A DNA stretch of 64,000 nt from Parabacteroides sp. AM08-6 (GCF_003473295.1 NZ_QRMP01000007.1:1299-65298); one strand, 5' to 3'. Positions 37,257 through 46,112 are shown, counted from the first letter of the stretch. The notes: a model not told the origin generated them from the sequence alone. Program-made: numbers and translations.

Positions 37257-37928
37257 ATGAAGAACATAAAACAAATTCTGATGATAGTTGCTTGTACTCT
37301 GGCAACTTCAACGCTTTTTGCCCAAAATGATTGGGCTGGGTTTAATCGTTATGATGCAGACAATAAGGCTCTACAAACCGCTCCCAAAGTAGTTTTTATG
37401 GGAAATTCTATTACAGAAGGTTGGTGGAATAATGATCCTGATTTTTTTAAGGTAAACAATTATCTCGGACGTGGTATCAGTGGACAGACATCGTCCCAGA
37501 TGTTAGTTCGTTTTCGTACTGACGTTATCAACTTAAAACCGAAAGCTGTTGTTATTTTAGCCGGAACGAACGATATTGCACAAAATACCGGCTATATAGC
37601 TTTAGAAAATATATTGGGTAATATTATTTCTATGGCAGAGTTGGCAAAAGCTCATAAAATCAAAGTGTATCTTTGTTCAGTATTACCTGCATACGATTTT
37701 GGCTGGCGTAAAGGTTTGGAACCTGCTCCAAAAATTGTTAAGCTCAATAAGATGATAAAAGACTATGCCGATAAAAATAAGATGACTTATGTCGATTATT
37801 ATTCCAAACTGGTAGACGACCGTGGAGGCTTACCTGAAAAGTATTCTCAAGATGGTGTACATCCTACTCTCGAAGGATATAAAGTAATGGAAAATATTAT
37901 ATCTAATGCCTTGAAATCTGTCAAATAG
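37257..37928 (+). CDS. exported SGNH/GDSL-family esterase
   Basis: The 223-residue protein starts with a signal peptide ending TLFAQ (about residue 21). The SGNH blocks are present: block I VFMGNSITEGWW with catalytic Ser, the Gly of block II in LGRGISGQTSSQM, block III GTNDIAQN, and block V DGVHPTLEGY with the Asp/His pair near the end. This layout is common for Bacteroidales acetylesterases acting on glycans. An ATG at 37206 would place the -7 element inside the gene, so the later start is preferred. It ends 3 bases from the convergent LytTR gene. Confidence 0.92.
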   Translation: MKNIKQILMIVACTLATSTLFAQNDWAGFNRYDADNKALQTAPKVVFMGNSITEGWWNNDPDFFKVNNYLGRGISGQTSSQMLVRFRTDVINLKPKAVVILAGTNDIAQNTGYIALENILGNIISMAELAKAHKIKVYLCSVLPAYDFGWRKGLEPAPKIVKLNKMIKDYADKNKMTYVDYYSKLVDDRGGLPEKYSQDGVHPTLEGYKVMENIISNALKSVK

Positions 37929-37931
37929 ATT

Positions 37932-38666
37932 TTATATTTTTCCCAAGGAATGTTTTTTAAGATAGTTATTGAACTTTTCTTTATATTGATTGCCTATAGG
38001 GATGTAAATATCTTTCCCATACAAAATGCGGTTGTTGGTCACAGCTATTATTTTTTGTAGGTTGATGATATAAGAACGGTGTACACGCATGAATTTGTTC
38101 GCTGGAAGTTGTTCTTCCAGCGCTTTCATGCTAGCCAATGTCATGATTGGGCGCTGATTTTCTGAATAAATACGGACATATTCATTCTGACTTTCCAAGT
38201 ATAAAATTGTATTGATATCCAGACGTATCATTTTATAGTCAGCCTTGACGTAAAGACTGGAAGATTCTTGTTTTGGGAGACTACTTGGACGACTTTTATC
38301 TTTTTCCAATAACTCATATTGAATCAATGCTTTGTTTGCCGCTTTCAGGAAATCACTGTAGCCAAACGGTTTCAACAGATAGTCGAGTACGTCTATTCGA
38401 AAACTTTCTACGGCATACTCGGAATACGCGGTAGTAAATATAATCATAGGTTTGTTTGTTAGCGATTTAACAAAATCCATTCCGTTTAAATCTGGCATAT
38501 TAATATCGGTAAAAATTAAATCTATAGGAGTGGAAGATACTAATTTCAATGCTTCCAGCGCACTGTTACAGCTTTTCACCAATTGAAGAAATGGAACTTT
38601 GAGGATATAGCCGGAAAGCTGGCTCAGTGCCAATGGCTCATCATCTATTGCAATACATCGTATCAT
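37932..38666 (-). CDS. LytTR-family response regulator
   Basis: The 244-residue protein has a receiver domain (about residues 1-120) with the acidic pair DDE (residues 8-10), phospho-acceptor Asp54 in IFTDINMP, and Lys103 in LLKPFGY. A LytTR DNA-binding domain follows (about 140-240), with FMRVHRSYIINLQKI as signature. It overlaps the upstream kinase gene by four bases, so the pair is a LytS/LytR-type two-component system. The signal and targets are unknown. Confidence 0.95.
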   Translation of the reverse strand: MIRCIAIDDEPLALSQLSGYILKVPFLQLVKSCNSALEALKLVSSTPIDLIFTDINMPDLNGMDFVKSLTNKPMIIFTTAYSEYAVESFRIDVLDYLLKPFGYSDFLKAANKALIQYELLEKDKSRPSSLPKQESSSLYVKADYKMIRLDINTILYLESQNEYVRIYSENQRPIMTLASMKALEEQLPANKFMRVHRSYIINLQKIIAVTNNRILYGKDIYIPIGNQYKEKFNNYLKKHSLGKI

Positions 38667-39742
38667 GACTGTATAGGAATTATCAGGAGGACTTGGTATT
38701 CGTTTTCTTTATTCTCAATGTGCAACGTATAGTTTTCATTGTACAACAGGCGAAGACGTTTCTTTATATTTTCAAGCCCGATTCCTTTATGTCGTTCTGT
38801 TTTGTTCTTGTAATTGCTGTTAACTAACAGGCAATGCAATTCCTTCAATTTAATTTCCATGGAAAGATGGATAAAAGACGGGTTACAATAGCTGATACCA
38901 TGTTTAAACGCATTTTCCAGAAAAGAGATAAAGAGTAAAGGAGGTATTTGTACATCCGGTATTTCATTTGGTAGAGACATACATATATCCACTTTGTCTG
39001 TAAAACGTATTTTCATCAATCCGATATAATTATTCAAAAAACGAATTTCTTTTTCCAACGGAACGGAGGGTAGGGAAGCGTCATACAAGATGTATCGCAT
39101 CAGCTTTGATAATTCAAGTACTGTATTTTTTGCTCTTTCGCTATTTATATCTATCAAAGCATGGATATTATTCAATGTATTCATAAAAAAATGAGGATTA
39201 ATCTGATGTTTCAGATATTCTAATTCCGTTTGTAACGTATGTTTCTCCAATTCTTTCATCCGATGTTCATCCCGGATAGATTTGAATAGGAGTTTAATAG
39301 CGAGATTAATCCCGATAATCAGGATAATAGTCAGCAAGTGCGGCATAAAAAGCGGTTGTCGTATCATCGGTGGATGATGTATATTCGAATACTTGTCGCT
39401 TTGTATCTGTTCCCATGGGGGTCTGTTATTTTGTTTCCGCGGGTTGGGTACTTTGTCCATATTGGCAACGAGCGTAACAATAATGGAAAGAAATATGAAT
39501 AGGAGGTAAAGCCATGACCTTTTACGTATCAACAAATATGGAATTAGCAAATAATTATTGATGAGAAATAACAGAAAGAAGGGAAGCATGATTCTCCAAA
39601 AATGGAATGCTTCCTGCCAGTTCGTGCCTATACTGTTTCCGATGGTATAACTATCCCATAGAGGCATAGATAAAACAACCAGCCATATAACTGCGTAAAT
39701 CAGATTTTCTAATATTTGCTGCCTGTACTCTTGCTTTTCCAT
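38663..39742 (-). CDS. LytS/YehU-type sensor histidine kinase
   Basis: The 359-residue protein has four membrane helices in its first 150 residues (about 13-28, 51-70, 77-95, 133-152). The His_kinase domain contains HQINPHFFMNTLNNIHALI with the phospho-acceptor His184. A HATPase domain at the C-terminus includes LLFISFLENAFKHGISY and GIGLENIKKRLRLLY. The Pro-rich loop between helices 3 and 4 is the likely sensor surface. It is translationally coupled to the LytTR gene. Confidence 0.94.
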   Translation of the reverse strand: MEKQEYRQQILENLIYAVIWLVVLSMPLWDSYTIGNSIGTNWQEAFHFWRIMLPFFLLFLINNYLLIPYLLIRKRSWLYLLFIFLSIIVTLVANMDKVPNPRKQNNRPPWEQIQSDKYSNIHHPPMIRQPLFMPHLLTIILIIGINLAIKLLFKSIRDEHRMKELEKHTLQTELEYLKHQINPHFFMNTLNNIHALIDINSERAKNTVLELSKLMRYILYDASLPSVPLEKEIRFLNNYIGLMKIRFTDKVDICMSLPNEIPDVQIPPLLFISFLENAFKHGISYCNPSFIHLSMEIKLKELHCLLVNSNYKNKTERHKGIGLENIKKRLRLLYNENYTLHIENKENEYQVLLIIPIQS

Positions 39743-40030
39743 TACTGTCAGAATTTATGCTTGTTCAGCTTATGCTGGTTACCGGTTGTATCTTATGGAT
39801 TGTTTAATACATATTATAGAAAACAAAAATACATACCTGTTCCAGTATCTTAAAAAGATATCGGTAAACAGTAGGGTTTTATCTATGAAAACAGCATTTT
39901 TACAGATTATATGGATAGGAAATAAATATTTCAGAGGTAATCTGATGGTAGGACAGGAGGAAAGTGATTATCTGCGCAGGAATCTTTCGAGCAAACAAAT
40001 TTAGGTTGTTAAAAGTAAAATACAAATGCC

Positions 40031-40156
40031 TTAATCACGGTCGTTCTTCTTCAAATTCATGACATCTTTTATTATATACCATAAGACGAAAAAGATAAGC
40101 ACTCCACCGATTAGAATGCCACCGACTTTAATTATGGAAAAAATATATTGGTCCAT
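40031..40156 (-). CDS. 41-residue single-helix membrane peptide
   Basis: A complete short frame encodes 41 residues: a short polar head (MDQYIFSIIK), one hydrophobic helix (about residues 8-29) with GG pairs at 12-13 and 17-18, and a charged tail ending KKNDRD. The positive-inside pattern places the C-terminus in the cytoplasm. It lies between a TAnnTTTA-like sequence (40185-40192) and no downstream partner. The size and layout resemble small regulatory or cytochrome-oxidase-associated membrane peptides, but I do not recognise a family. Coding status is inferred from composition and a good start context. Confidence 0.55.
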   Translation of the reverse strand: MDQYIFSIIKVGGILIGGVLIFFVLWYIIKDVMNLKKNDRD

Positions 40157-40245
40157 ATTTGCCTCTGTTTTGTTATTGATTTTGTAAATGTATGAATAAT
40201 AATGATAGAATAAAGGTATTTTTGAAAAAACTCGGGACAGAGAAA

Positions 40246-40280
40246 TAAAAAAAGGCTGTCTAAAATAAATCAGACAGCCT
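40246..40280 (-). terminator. intrinsic terminator of the aminopeptidase P gene
   Basis: AGGCTGTCT (40253-40261) and AGACAGCCT (40272-40280) form a perfect 9-bp stem with a 10-base loop. Read on the minus strand, a run of seven T follows. Confidence 0.9.
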
Positions 40281-40301
40281 CAATCATTAGTCCATATATT
40301 T

Positions 40302-41675
40302 TTATCTTAAAGCTTCTACTTCGTCTGTATGAAGAGGAATTTTTTTCCCTAATAAACGAGCACCATTCTCTGTTATCAGATAATCTTCTTCGTTACGGAT
40401 ACCACTAAAATCCTTATAAGTGAAGAGCTTTTCATAATTAATAAACTCGGTGAATTTATTTTCGCTTCTCCATAAATCCATCAGTTCAGGAATAAAATAA
40501 ACACCCGGTTCGATAGTTAGCACAAAGCCAGGCTCTAGTTTTCGTCCCAAACGTAAAGATTTGCGACCGAACTGCGTGCTTTTGGGTTGTCCGTCGTATC
40601 CAACATATGTTTCACCTAGATTTTCCATATCATGAACATCCAGTCCCATCATGTGGCCAAGTCCACAGGGCATAAACATGGCATGTGCACCGGCTTTTAC
40701 GGCTTCCATCGGGTCTCCTTTCACAAAGCCCAGATTTTTTAAGCCTTCCATTATGACTTTACAGGATAATTCATAGACATCGACAAAAGGAATTCCCGGA
40801 CGTAAAGCGGCAACGGCTGTTTCATGTGCAGCTACCTGAATGTCATAAATATCCTTCTGGCGGGTTGTGAATTTAGAGTCAGCCGGAATAGTAGACGACA
40901 TATCGCCGGCATATCCCATTTCCGTTTCAGCTCCGGCATCCAGCAAAAGCATATCGCCACTCTTAATCATATTACTGTGATCATGATTATGCAATGTCTG
41001 ACCGTTAATTGTTGCAATAATCGGGAAGGAAAGCTCATAATTATTTTCGAAGGCTACTTCTGCAACAGCAGCGGCAACTTCACATTCGCGGATACCCGGA
41101 CGAACGGTACGCATGGCGGCCAAATGCATATCGGCTGTTACGATACAGGCTTTTTCTATTTCGGCAATCTCTTCTGCACTTTTATAATTACGTTGATTGA
41201 CGACGCCCATAATGAAAGGAACAGAAGGTTGTTCTGCTCCCGGAACAATCCCTAACCATTGGAAGAGTTTAATTTGATGCTCAGCCCGGTAGGTTGGCAA
41301 ATAATGAATGGACTGTCCCTTTTGTTGAGCGTTTTTCAGATAGGTTTCAATCTCTTTAAACGGGCGTACTTCAGTAATACCTGCAGCTTCGCTTTTCTCT
41401 TTCAAGGTAGGTTGCGTCCCCATCCAAACAATTGCGTCGATAGTTAGTTCATCTCCAAAAATAATTTCCCGGTTGTTATCTATGTCGATGATTGCCGACA
41501 ATCCTGCATATGGCAATCCGAAAAAATACAAGAAGGTAGAATCCTGACGGAAGTGATAGGTGTTATCTGCATAATTCATACCAGATTCATCATTTCCCAA
41601 AAACAGGAGAAGGCCGGAGCCTATTGTCTGTTTCAATTTAGCCCTGCGGGCCATATAAGTTTCTTTTGCAAACAT
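40302..41675 (-). CDS. pepP: aminopeptidase P family Xaa-Pro peptidase
   Basis: The enzyme removes an N-terminal residue next to proline. From the ATG at 41675 it has 457 residues, with the N-terminal creatinase-like domain (about 1-165) and the metal-binding pita-bread domain. Metal-ligand segments are LLLDAGAETEMGYAGDMSSTI (two Asp), CGLGHMMGLDVHD (His), LTIEPGVYF (Glu) and SGIRNEEDYLI (Glu). An earlier in-frame ATG at 41705 lies inside the promoter, so it is rejected. The family start MFAKETY fits. A strong terminator follows. Confidence 0.95.
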   Translation of the reverse strand: MFAKETYMARRAKLKQTIGSGLLLFLGNDESGMNYADNTYHFRQDSTFLYFFGLPYAGLSAIIDIDNNREIIFGDELTIDAIVWMGTQPTLKEKSEAAGITEVRPFKEIETYLKNAQQKGQSIHYLPTYRAEHQIKLFQWLGIVPGAEQPSVPFIMGVVNQRNYKSAEEIAEIEKACIVTADMHLAAMRTVRPGIRECEVAAAVAEVAFENNYELSFPIIATINGQTLHNHDHSNMIKSGDMLLLDAGAETEMGYAGDMSSTIPADSKFTTRQKDIYDIQVAAHETAVAALRPGIPFVDVYELSCKVIMEGLKNLGFVKGDPMEAVKAGAHAMFMPCGLGHMMGLDVHDMENLGETYVGYDGQPKSTQFGRKSLRLGRKLEPGFVLTIEPGVYFIPELMDLWRSENKFTEFINYEKLFTYKDFSGIRNEEDYLITENGARLLGKKIPLHTDEVEALR

Positions 41676-41702
41676 AATACTGTAATTTTGTTTTAATGTT
41701 AT

Positions 41703-41710
41703 CAAAGATA
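41703..41710 (-). promoter_or_regulatory. -7 element of the aminopeptidase P gene
   Basis: The minus strand reads TATCTTTG, 27 bases before the ATG at 41675. It excludes the alternative start at 41705. Confidence 0.65.
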
Positions 41711-41796
41711 GGAAATAAATAATAATAATATGAGTTCACCGAGTATTTTTTATGCAACATCCTGTTACCTTCTAACTCTTCCACAAAATTTTCTTC

Positions 41797-42639
41797 TTAG
41801 CCGACTGTATGAGTCTCCGAATGATTAATATATGTCAATGCTGCTCCGATGGCAGTCCTGTATTCCGAATAGCGGGGGATATGGAAACGAATGTGATACA
41901 TTTCTTCCATCTTAGGGAAAATATCTTTACATTGAGGAAGTTGTGTAAGATTTCCTATTAAGACAAAGTCTTTTATTTGGCTGTTTAGTGCAGACAAAAT
42001 AGCAGCTTGTCCAATCGATTGTAACACCATGTGGATAATTCCTGACGCAATATCTTCCGGAGATGCATTTCCGTCTGTTTTTCCAAAATTGGATGCTGTG
42101 GCATCTAAAGGGAGATCCGGTAGCGGTTTATTGCAAATATCCTGAATCTGTAAGTCGATGTTTGTTAGTGTCCCTTTTAACGCCATTTCGGAAATCTGGT
42201 GAATATCTTGTGTTTTCAAAAGCAAACGTGACAAGCCCAATAATGTTCCTCCTCCTACACCGAGGCCACCTATATGTTGTATTTGACTGTCCTCTACTTT
42301 TACAAAAGAGGTTCCGGTTCCCATGCTGACGACAATCAGGTTTGTAAGTGAAGTGTTATATTGGGCCCCCATGCCATTTGCCATAAACTCATCGGTTTTT
42401 GCTGTTGGCAAACCGTATAAGGGTTGGTCTATATAGGCACTTCCGACACCGGTCAACATTACTTTTTCTATATCTGGCAGCGTGATATCATTATCGTAAA
42501 TATATTTTCCAAACGCTCCGAACAGAGATGTTACCGGGTCAGTCGCTTTCACGAACATAGGTGATTTGATTTTCCCATTCTCAATACCTATTATTTTGGT
42601 GGTACTTCCTCCCACATCAATACCGATTACGACACCCAT
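41797..42639 (-). CDS. coaW: type II pantothenate kinase
   Basis: The 280-residue protein phosphorylates pantothenate, the first step of coenzyme A synthesis. It belongs to the actin-like ATPase fold: phosphate-1 loop IGIDVGGSTTKIIGI (residues 5-19), phosphate-2 loop VVSMGTGTSFV (about 103-113) and the adenosine segment FVLIGNLTQLP. The GGLGVGGGTLLGLSRLLL stretch is a type II signature. It resembles the Staphylococcus CoaW branch rather than CoaA or CoaX. It has its own -7 element and is divergent from the hydrogenase-like operon. Confidence 0.92.
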   Translation of the reverse strand: MGVVIGIDVGGSTTKIIGIENGKIKSPMFVKATDPVTSLFGAFGKYIYDNDITLPDIEKVMLTGVGSAYIDQPLYGLPTAKTDEFMANGMGAQYNTSLTNLIVVSMGTGTSFVKVEDSQIQHIGGLGVGGGTLLGLSRLLLKTQDIHQISEMALKGTLTNIDLQIQDICNKPLPDLPLDATASNFGKTDGNASPEDIASGIIHMVLQSIGQAAILSALNSQIKDFVLIGNLTQLPQCKDIFPKMEEMYHIRFHIPRYSEYRTAIGAALTYINHSETHTVG

Positions 42640-42676
42640 ATTTAATTTTATGTAAAGTTTCTGTTAGTTTTGCTTG

Positions 42677-42684
42677 CAAAGTTA
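42677..42684 (-). promoter_or_regulatory. -7 element of the pantothenate kinase gene
   Basis: The minus strand reads TAACTTTG, matching TAnnTTTG, 37 bases before the start codon. Confidence 0.6.
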
Positions 42685-42730
42685 TAACTATTTCTTACAT
42701 TGCTACCTCTAATTTTAACCTTTAATATTT

Positions 42731-43075
42731 ATGAAGATACGGCAAATACAGGAACTGACGGATGCAACGATTATATGCGGGGAAGAAAGCGTTGAGCATG
42801 ATGTGCAGTACGCATTTTCCAGCGATTTGATGAGTGATGTACTAACGCTGGATTGCAATGAAATGATTCTGATTACAGGATTATGTAATATGCAGACTAT
42901 CCGTACGGCAGAAGTGGCGGATGTGAGTTGTATTCTTTTTGTTCGAGGGAAAAAGGTTACTCCTGAAATGCTGCGATTGGCAACCGAAAATAATATGATT
43001 TTGATGAAAACGGAATATTCTATGTACCATGCGGTAGGAGAGTTGTATTGTAACGGCCTTTTATCTATTTATTAA
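42731..43075 (+). CDS. DRTGG-domain protein (first of two)
   Basis: The 114-residue protein is a stand-alone DRTGG-type domain, a fold otherwise found in phosphotransacetylase N-termini and CBS proteins. It aligns with the second small protein of the operon (44887-45225): AFSSDLMSDVL here against GYTSDLLSDVM there, and similar VADVSCILFVRGK / LKDVAAVLIVNGA segments. It has no membrane helix. It is the first gene of a five-gene run; the ATPase gene follows 15 bases later. The ligand is unknown; a nucleotide is possible. Confidence 0.85.
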   Translation: MKIRQIQELTDATIICGEESVEHDVQYAFSSDLMSDVLTLDCNEMILITGLCNMQTIRTAEVADVSCILFVRGKKVTPEMLRLATENNMILMKTEYSMYHAVGELYCNGLLSIY

Positions 43076-43090
43076 GAAGGGAGGATACGC

Positions 43091-43516
43091 ATGCAATTCA
43101 AATTCGAACTGGAAGGAGGTAATTTTTCAAAGGCAGGCTATGCATCCAGCCAGATAAAAAAAGTGTTGAAACAACTATCTATCGACTCGCACATTATAAA
43201 ACGTGTAGTGGTTGCTCTTTACGAAGCGGAGGTTAATGTTGTGGCACACGCTTGGCGTGGAATCGTGCAGGCTGAAATTGATGCTGATAAAATAAGTCTG
43301 ATACTACAGGATGAAGGACCGGGAATACCGGATATTGATCAGGCTATGCAAGAAGGCTTTTCTACCGCGTCTCCGGCTGTACGTGAGATGGGCTTCGGTG
43401 CCGGAATGGGATTGCCTAATATGAAAAAAAATGTAGACGAATTAAAGATAGAAAGCAAGGTTGATGAAGGTACAACTGTTCGTATGACAACCTATTTCTC
43501 AGTGAAAGGAGAATAA
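43091..43516 (+). CDS. anti-sigma-type serine/threonine kinase-like ATPase (HATPase_c)
   Basis: The 141-residue protein is a single GHKL ATPase domain of the RsbW/SpoIIAB type. The N box is ALYEAEVNVVAHAW (about residues 40-53), the G1 box DEGPGIPD (about 77-84) and the G2 box GFGAGMGLPNMKKNVD (about 103-118). In RsbW-like proteins this domain binds partners or phosphorylates them; here no sigma factor or anti-sigma antagonist is nearby. It sits between the DRTGG and hydrogenase-like genes and ends 4 bases before the latter. Confidence 0.92.
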   Translation: MQFKFELEGGNFSKAGYASSQIKKVLKQLSIDSHIIKRVVVALYEAEVNVVAHAWRGIVQAEIDADKISLILQDEGPGIPDIDQAMQEGFSTASPAVREMGFGAGMGLPNMKKNVDELKIESKVDEGTTVRMTTYFSVKGE

Positions 43517-43520
43517 AGTA

Positions 43521-44900
43521 ATGGAAGACACAAAGTTTTATCATGCGTTAAAAATAGACAAGGAGCGTTGTATCGGTTGTACACACTGTATGACGAAATG
43601 TCCGACCGGGGCTGTCCGTATACGTGATGGCAACGCATCTATCCGCAAGGATTGGTGTGTGGATTGCGGTGAATGTCTGAAAGCATGTCCGACAGAAGCA
43701 ATTTCTGTAGAACAGGATGACTTTCAGAAAATTTTCGATTATAAAGCAAGAATCGTACTGGTTCCAACTGTTTTTATCGGGCAATTTTCTAAATATACGA
43801 CAGAAGAAGAAATTATCAGCGCACTTTACGAACTGGGATTTACACATGTTTTTCATGTTGAATTTACAGCAGATATGATTCACCGAGAAATGCTCAGGCA
43901 GATGGAAAGCATGGACGAAAAGCCGGTTATCAGCTCTTTTTGTCCGGCTATTATCCGTTTGATACAAGTTCGTTTTCCTGCTTTGGTCGATAACATTTTA
44001 CAAGTGAAATCGCCGGTTGACGCAACGGCGACTTATTATCATAAAGTATTAGAAGAAGAAGGAGTCCCATTTGAAGACATCGGTATTTTCTACATTACGC
44101 CTTGTGCTGCTAAAATTGCGGCACTAAAAGGGGCTGAGGGATACTCATCTGCTATTAAAGGTGTAATCAATATGGACACCTTATATAATAAGGTATATCA
44201 TATTTTGAAGAATCGCCCGAAAGATTATAAACCTGAGTGTGCTCTCCCACCGGCATTAACTAAAAAGGAAATGCGATGGAGTCAGACTGGGGGAGAAGCC
44301 AAGCATTTTTCAGGCCGTTGTCTGGCTATTGACGAGATACATAATGTCATTGAATTTCTGGAACGAATGGAAACGACAACAGAGGTTCGTAATGTCGATT
44401 TTCTGGAATTACGGGCTTGCGATTTGAGTTGTGCCGGAGGTGTACTGGCTGTAGCGAACCGTTTTCTTACAGCCGAACGCATTATGAAACGTTCCATGAA
44501 GCGTGATAAAGCTCCGCTTATATATGTCTCGGAACGTAAAGAAGCATTAGCTTATTTAAAGCAACATATCACGATTCCTCCACTTCACCCCAACCCTAAA
44601 CTGCGTTATGAAGGTAATATTGAGGAAATCTTGAAAAAGATGGAACAGGTCAGAAATTTGATGTGTTATCTTCCGGGAATTGATTGTGGCGCCTGTGGTT
44701 CTCCGAATTGCCAAAGTTTGGCGGAGGACATTGTACGACATGAGGCTCAGTTCAGTGACTGTGTTTTTATGCAGCGTAATATGGAGAAACATGGAAAGTT
44801 GGATAAAGAACATGCTTTTCGAATTGTGGAAAAAACATGGGGTAAAGATAGATTAAATAAAGATTGTTATAAGAAAGGAGCTAAATATGAAGGTCGATGA
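43521..44900 (+). CDS. [FeFe]-hydrogenase-like iron-sulfur protein with altered H-cluster pocket
   Basis: The 459-residue protein has two [4Fe-4S] ferredoxin motifs (Cys17/20/23/27 and Cys46/49/52/56), an iron-hydrogenase large-subunit fold (about 70-345) and a C-terminal Fe-S motif CGACGSPNC (389-397, with Cys382 and Cys414). The four Cys that hold the H-cluster cubane in true hydrogenases are kept (Cys141, Cys195, Cys300, Cys304). Three pocket residues are not: the proton-relay Cys is Phe140, the MPC Met is Thr194 and the L3 Met is Arg298. No HydE/F/G maturase is nearby. A redox or gas sensor is more likely than an H2 enzyme. Confidence 0.88.
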   Translation: MEDTKFYHALKIDKERCIGCTHCMTKCPTGAVRIRDGNASIRKDWCVDCGECLKACPTEAISVEQDDFQKIFDYKARIVLVPTVFIGQFSKYTTEEEIISALYELGFTHVFHVEFTADMIHREMLRQMESMDEKPVISSFCPAIIRLIQVRFPALVDNILQVKSPVDATATYYHKVLEEEGVPFEDIGIFYITPCAAKIAALKGAEGYSSAIKGVINMDTLYNKVYHILKNRPKDYKPECALPPALTKKEMRWSQTGGEAKHFSGRCLAIDEIHNVIEFLERMETTTEVRNVDFLELRACDLSCAGGVLAVANRFLTAERIMKRSMKRDKAPLIYVSERKEALAYLKQHITIPPLHPNPKLRYEGNIEEILKKMEQVRNLMCYLPGIDCGACGSPNCQSLAEDIVRHEAQFSDCVFMQRNMEKHGKLDKEHAFRIVEKTWGKDRLNKDCYKKGAKYEGR

Positions 44901-45225
44901 TTTAGTTAAGGAATTGGATTTGAAAGTGTTTTGTGGGAAAAACGGCTTGCAAGAAGAAATCACCGGTGGATATACCAGTGATTTGCTGAGTGATGTAATG
45001 GGGCATATTGAGGAAGGTATGATATGGATTACCATGCAGACACATCAGAATATATTGGCGGTTGCTACCCTGAAAGATGTGGCTGCCGTTCTGATTGTAA
45101 ATGGTGCTTCACCGGATGAAGAAACGTTGAAAAAGGGAGAAGGTGAAAACATTCCCGTGCTTGGTACTTCATATGCCTCTTTTGAAATAACCGGAAAAAT
45201 CTACCAACTTTTGCAAAAAGCATGA
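44887..45225 (+). CDS. DRTGG-domain protein (second of two)
   Basis: The 112-residue protein is a paralogue of the first gene of the operon, with TSDLLSDVMGHIEEGMIWITMQ and VAAVLIVNGASPDEETLKK. Its start overlaps the end of the hydrogenase-like gene by 14 bases, and its stop overlaps the PHP gene by four. Such tight coupling suggests that the products act together in fixed ratio. Confidence 0.85.
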   Translation: MKVDDLVKELDLKVFCGKNGLQEEITGGYTSDLLSDVMGHIEEGMIWITMQTHQNILAVATLKDVAAVLIVNGASPDEETLKKGEGENIPVLGTSYASFEITGKIYQLLQKA

Positions 45226-45977
45226 AACGATACCGGATAGACTTACATATCCATACTTGTCTTTCTCCTTGCGGAAGTTTAGAAATGAGTCCTTCTGTTA
45301 TTGTAGAAACAGCTCTTGAAAGAGGGTTACATGCTATAGCTGTTACGGATCATAATAATACGATGCAATGTCCTGAAATACAGAGGTTAGGAGCTAAGGC
45401 CGGTTTAATCGTCTTTGCCGGTGTCGAAGTGACAACTCGTGAAGAAGCCCATTGTGTAGCTTTGTTTGGCACAGAATCTTCTCGTATCATCTTTCAGCAA
45501 TACTTAGACGTTCATCTTCCGCATATACCGAACGACCCCGAACGTTTTGGCGACCAGGTTTGGGTAAACAGCCGGAACGAGATAGTAGGTGAGGCTCCTT
45601 ATTTACTCCTTTCGGCTCTGGACCAGAGTGTGGAAAAGGTATCGGCAGTTGTCCGAAAGTTGGGAGGTTTGTTTATTGCAGCTCATGTGGAGCGTCCTTC
45701 GTTTAGTCTGATTAGCCAGCTGGGGTTTATAGATTCGTCACTCATGTTGGATGGCATAGAGTTTAATGATTCTTCCCGTTATCAGTTACTCTTACAGCAA
45801 CATTCTTATCTTCGGGAATACACACAATATGCAGCTTCCGATGCCCACTATCCAGAACAGATTGGTACTCAATATGCTATTTGGCAAACGGAAGCGCTTT
45901 CTTTTGAAAATCTTCGAATGGCTTTTGAAAAAGAAGGGGAGCATTTATTATTTTCCACCCAACCAAATATACATTAA
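45222..45977 (+). CDS. PHP-domain phosphoesterase
   Basis: The 251-residue protein has the metal-binding PHP residues: the DLHIHTCLSPCG pair of His (about 8 and 10), AVTDHNNT, GVEVTTREEAHCVALF (Glu and His), IAAHVERPSF and AASDAHYPEQ near the C-terminus. PHP enzymes hydrolyse phosphoesters such as nucleotides or phosphohistidine-like compounds. It ends the five-gene operon, so it may destroy or sense a signal nucleotide bound by the DRTGG proteins. The substrate is unknown. Confidence 0.9.
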   Translation: MKRYRIDLHIHTCLSPCGSLEMSPSVIVETALERGLHAIAVTDHNNTMQCPEIQRLGAKAGLIVFAGVEVTTREEAHCVALFGTESSRIIFQQYLDVHLPHIPNDPERFGDQVWVNSRNEIVGEAPYLLLSALDQSVEKVSAVVRKLGGLFIAAHVERPSFSLISQLGFIDSSLMLDGIEFNDSSRYQLLLQQHSYLREYTQYAASDAHYPEQIGTQYAIWQTEALSFENLRMAFEKEGEHLLFSTQPNIH

Positions 45978-46112
45978 TCAATTGTCTTCCTTTCTTTCAA
46001 TAATTGTTGAAACTAAAATACACAATTGTTTATTATACTTTCCATATATATGGAAACAAATATAGCAAGCATGTTTTTCTGAAAAAGATACAGTTGAAAA
46101 ATCAAAAGCATA

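Noticed and set aside
39786..40004. plus-strand 72-residue frame beside the LytS-type gene
   Set aside because: No domain, no promoter element, and composition that looks random. The nearby minus-strand 41-residue frame is a better candidate.
41676..41705. 10 extra N-terminal codons of aminopeptidase P
   Set aside because: The -7 promoter element at 41703-41710 covers that ATG, so it cannot be on the transcript.
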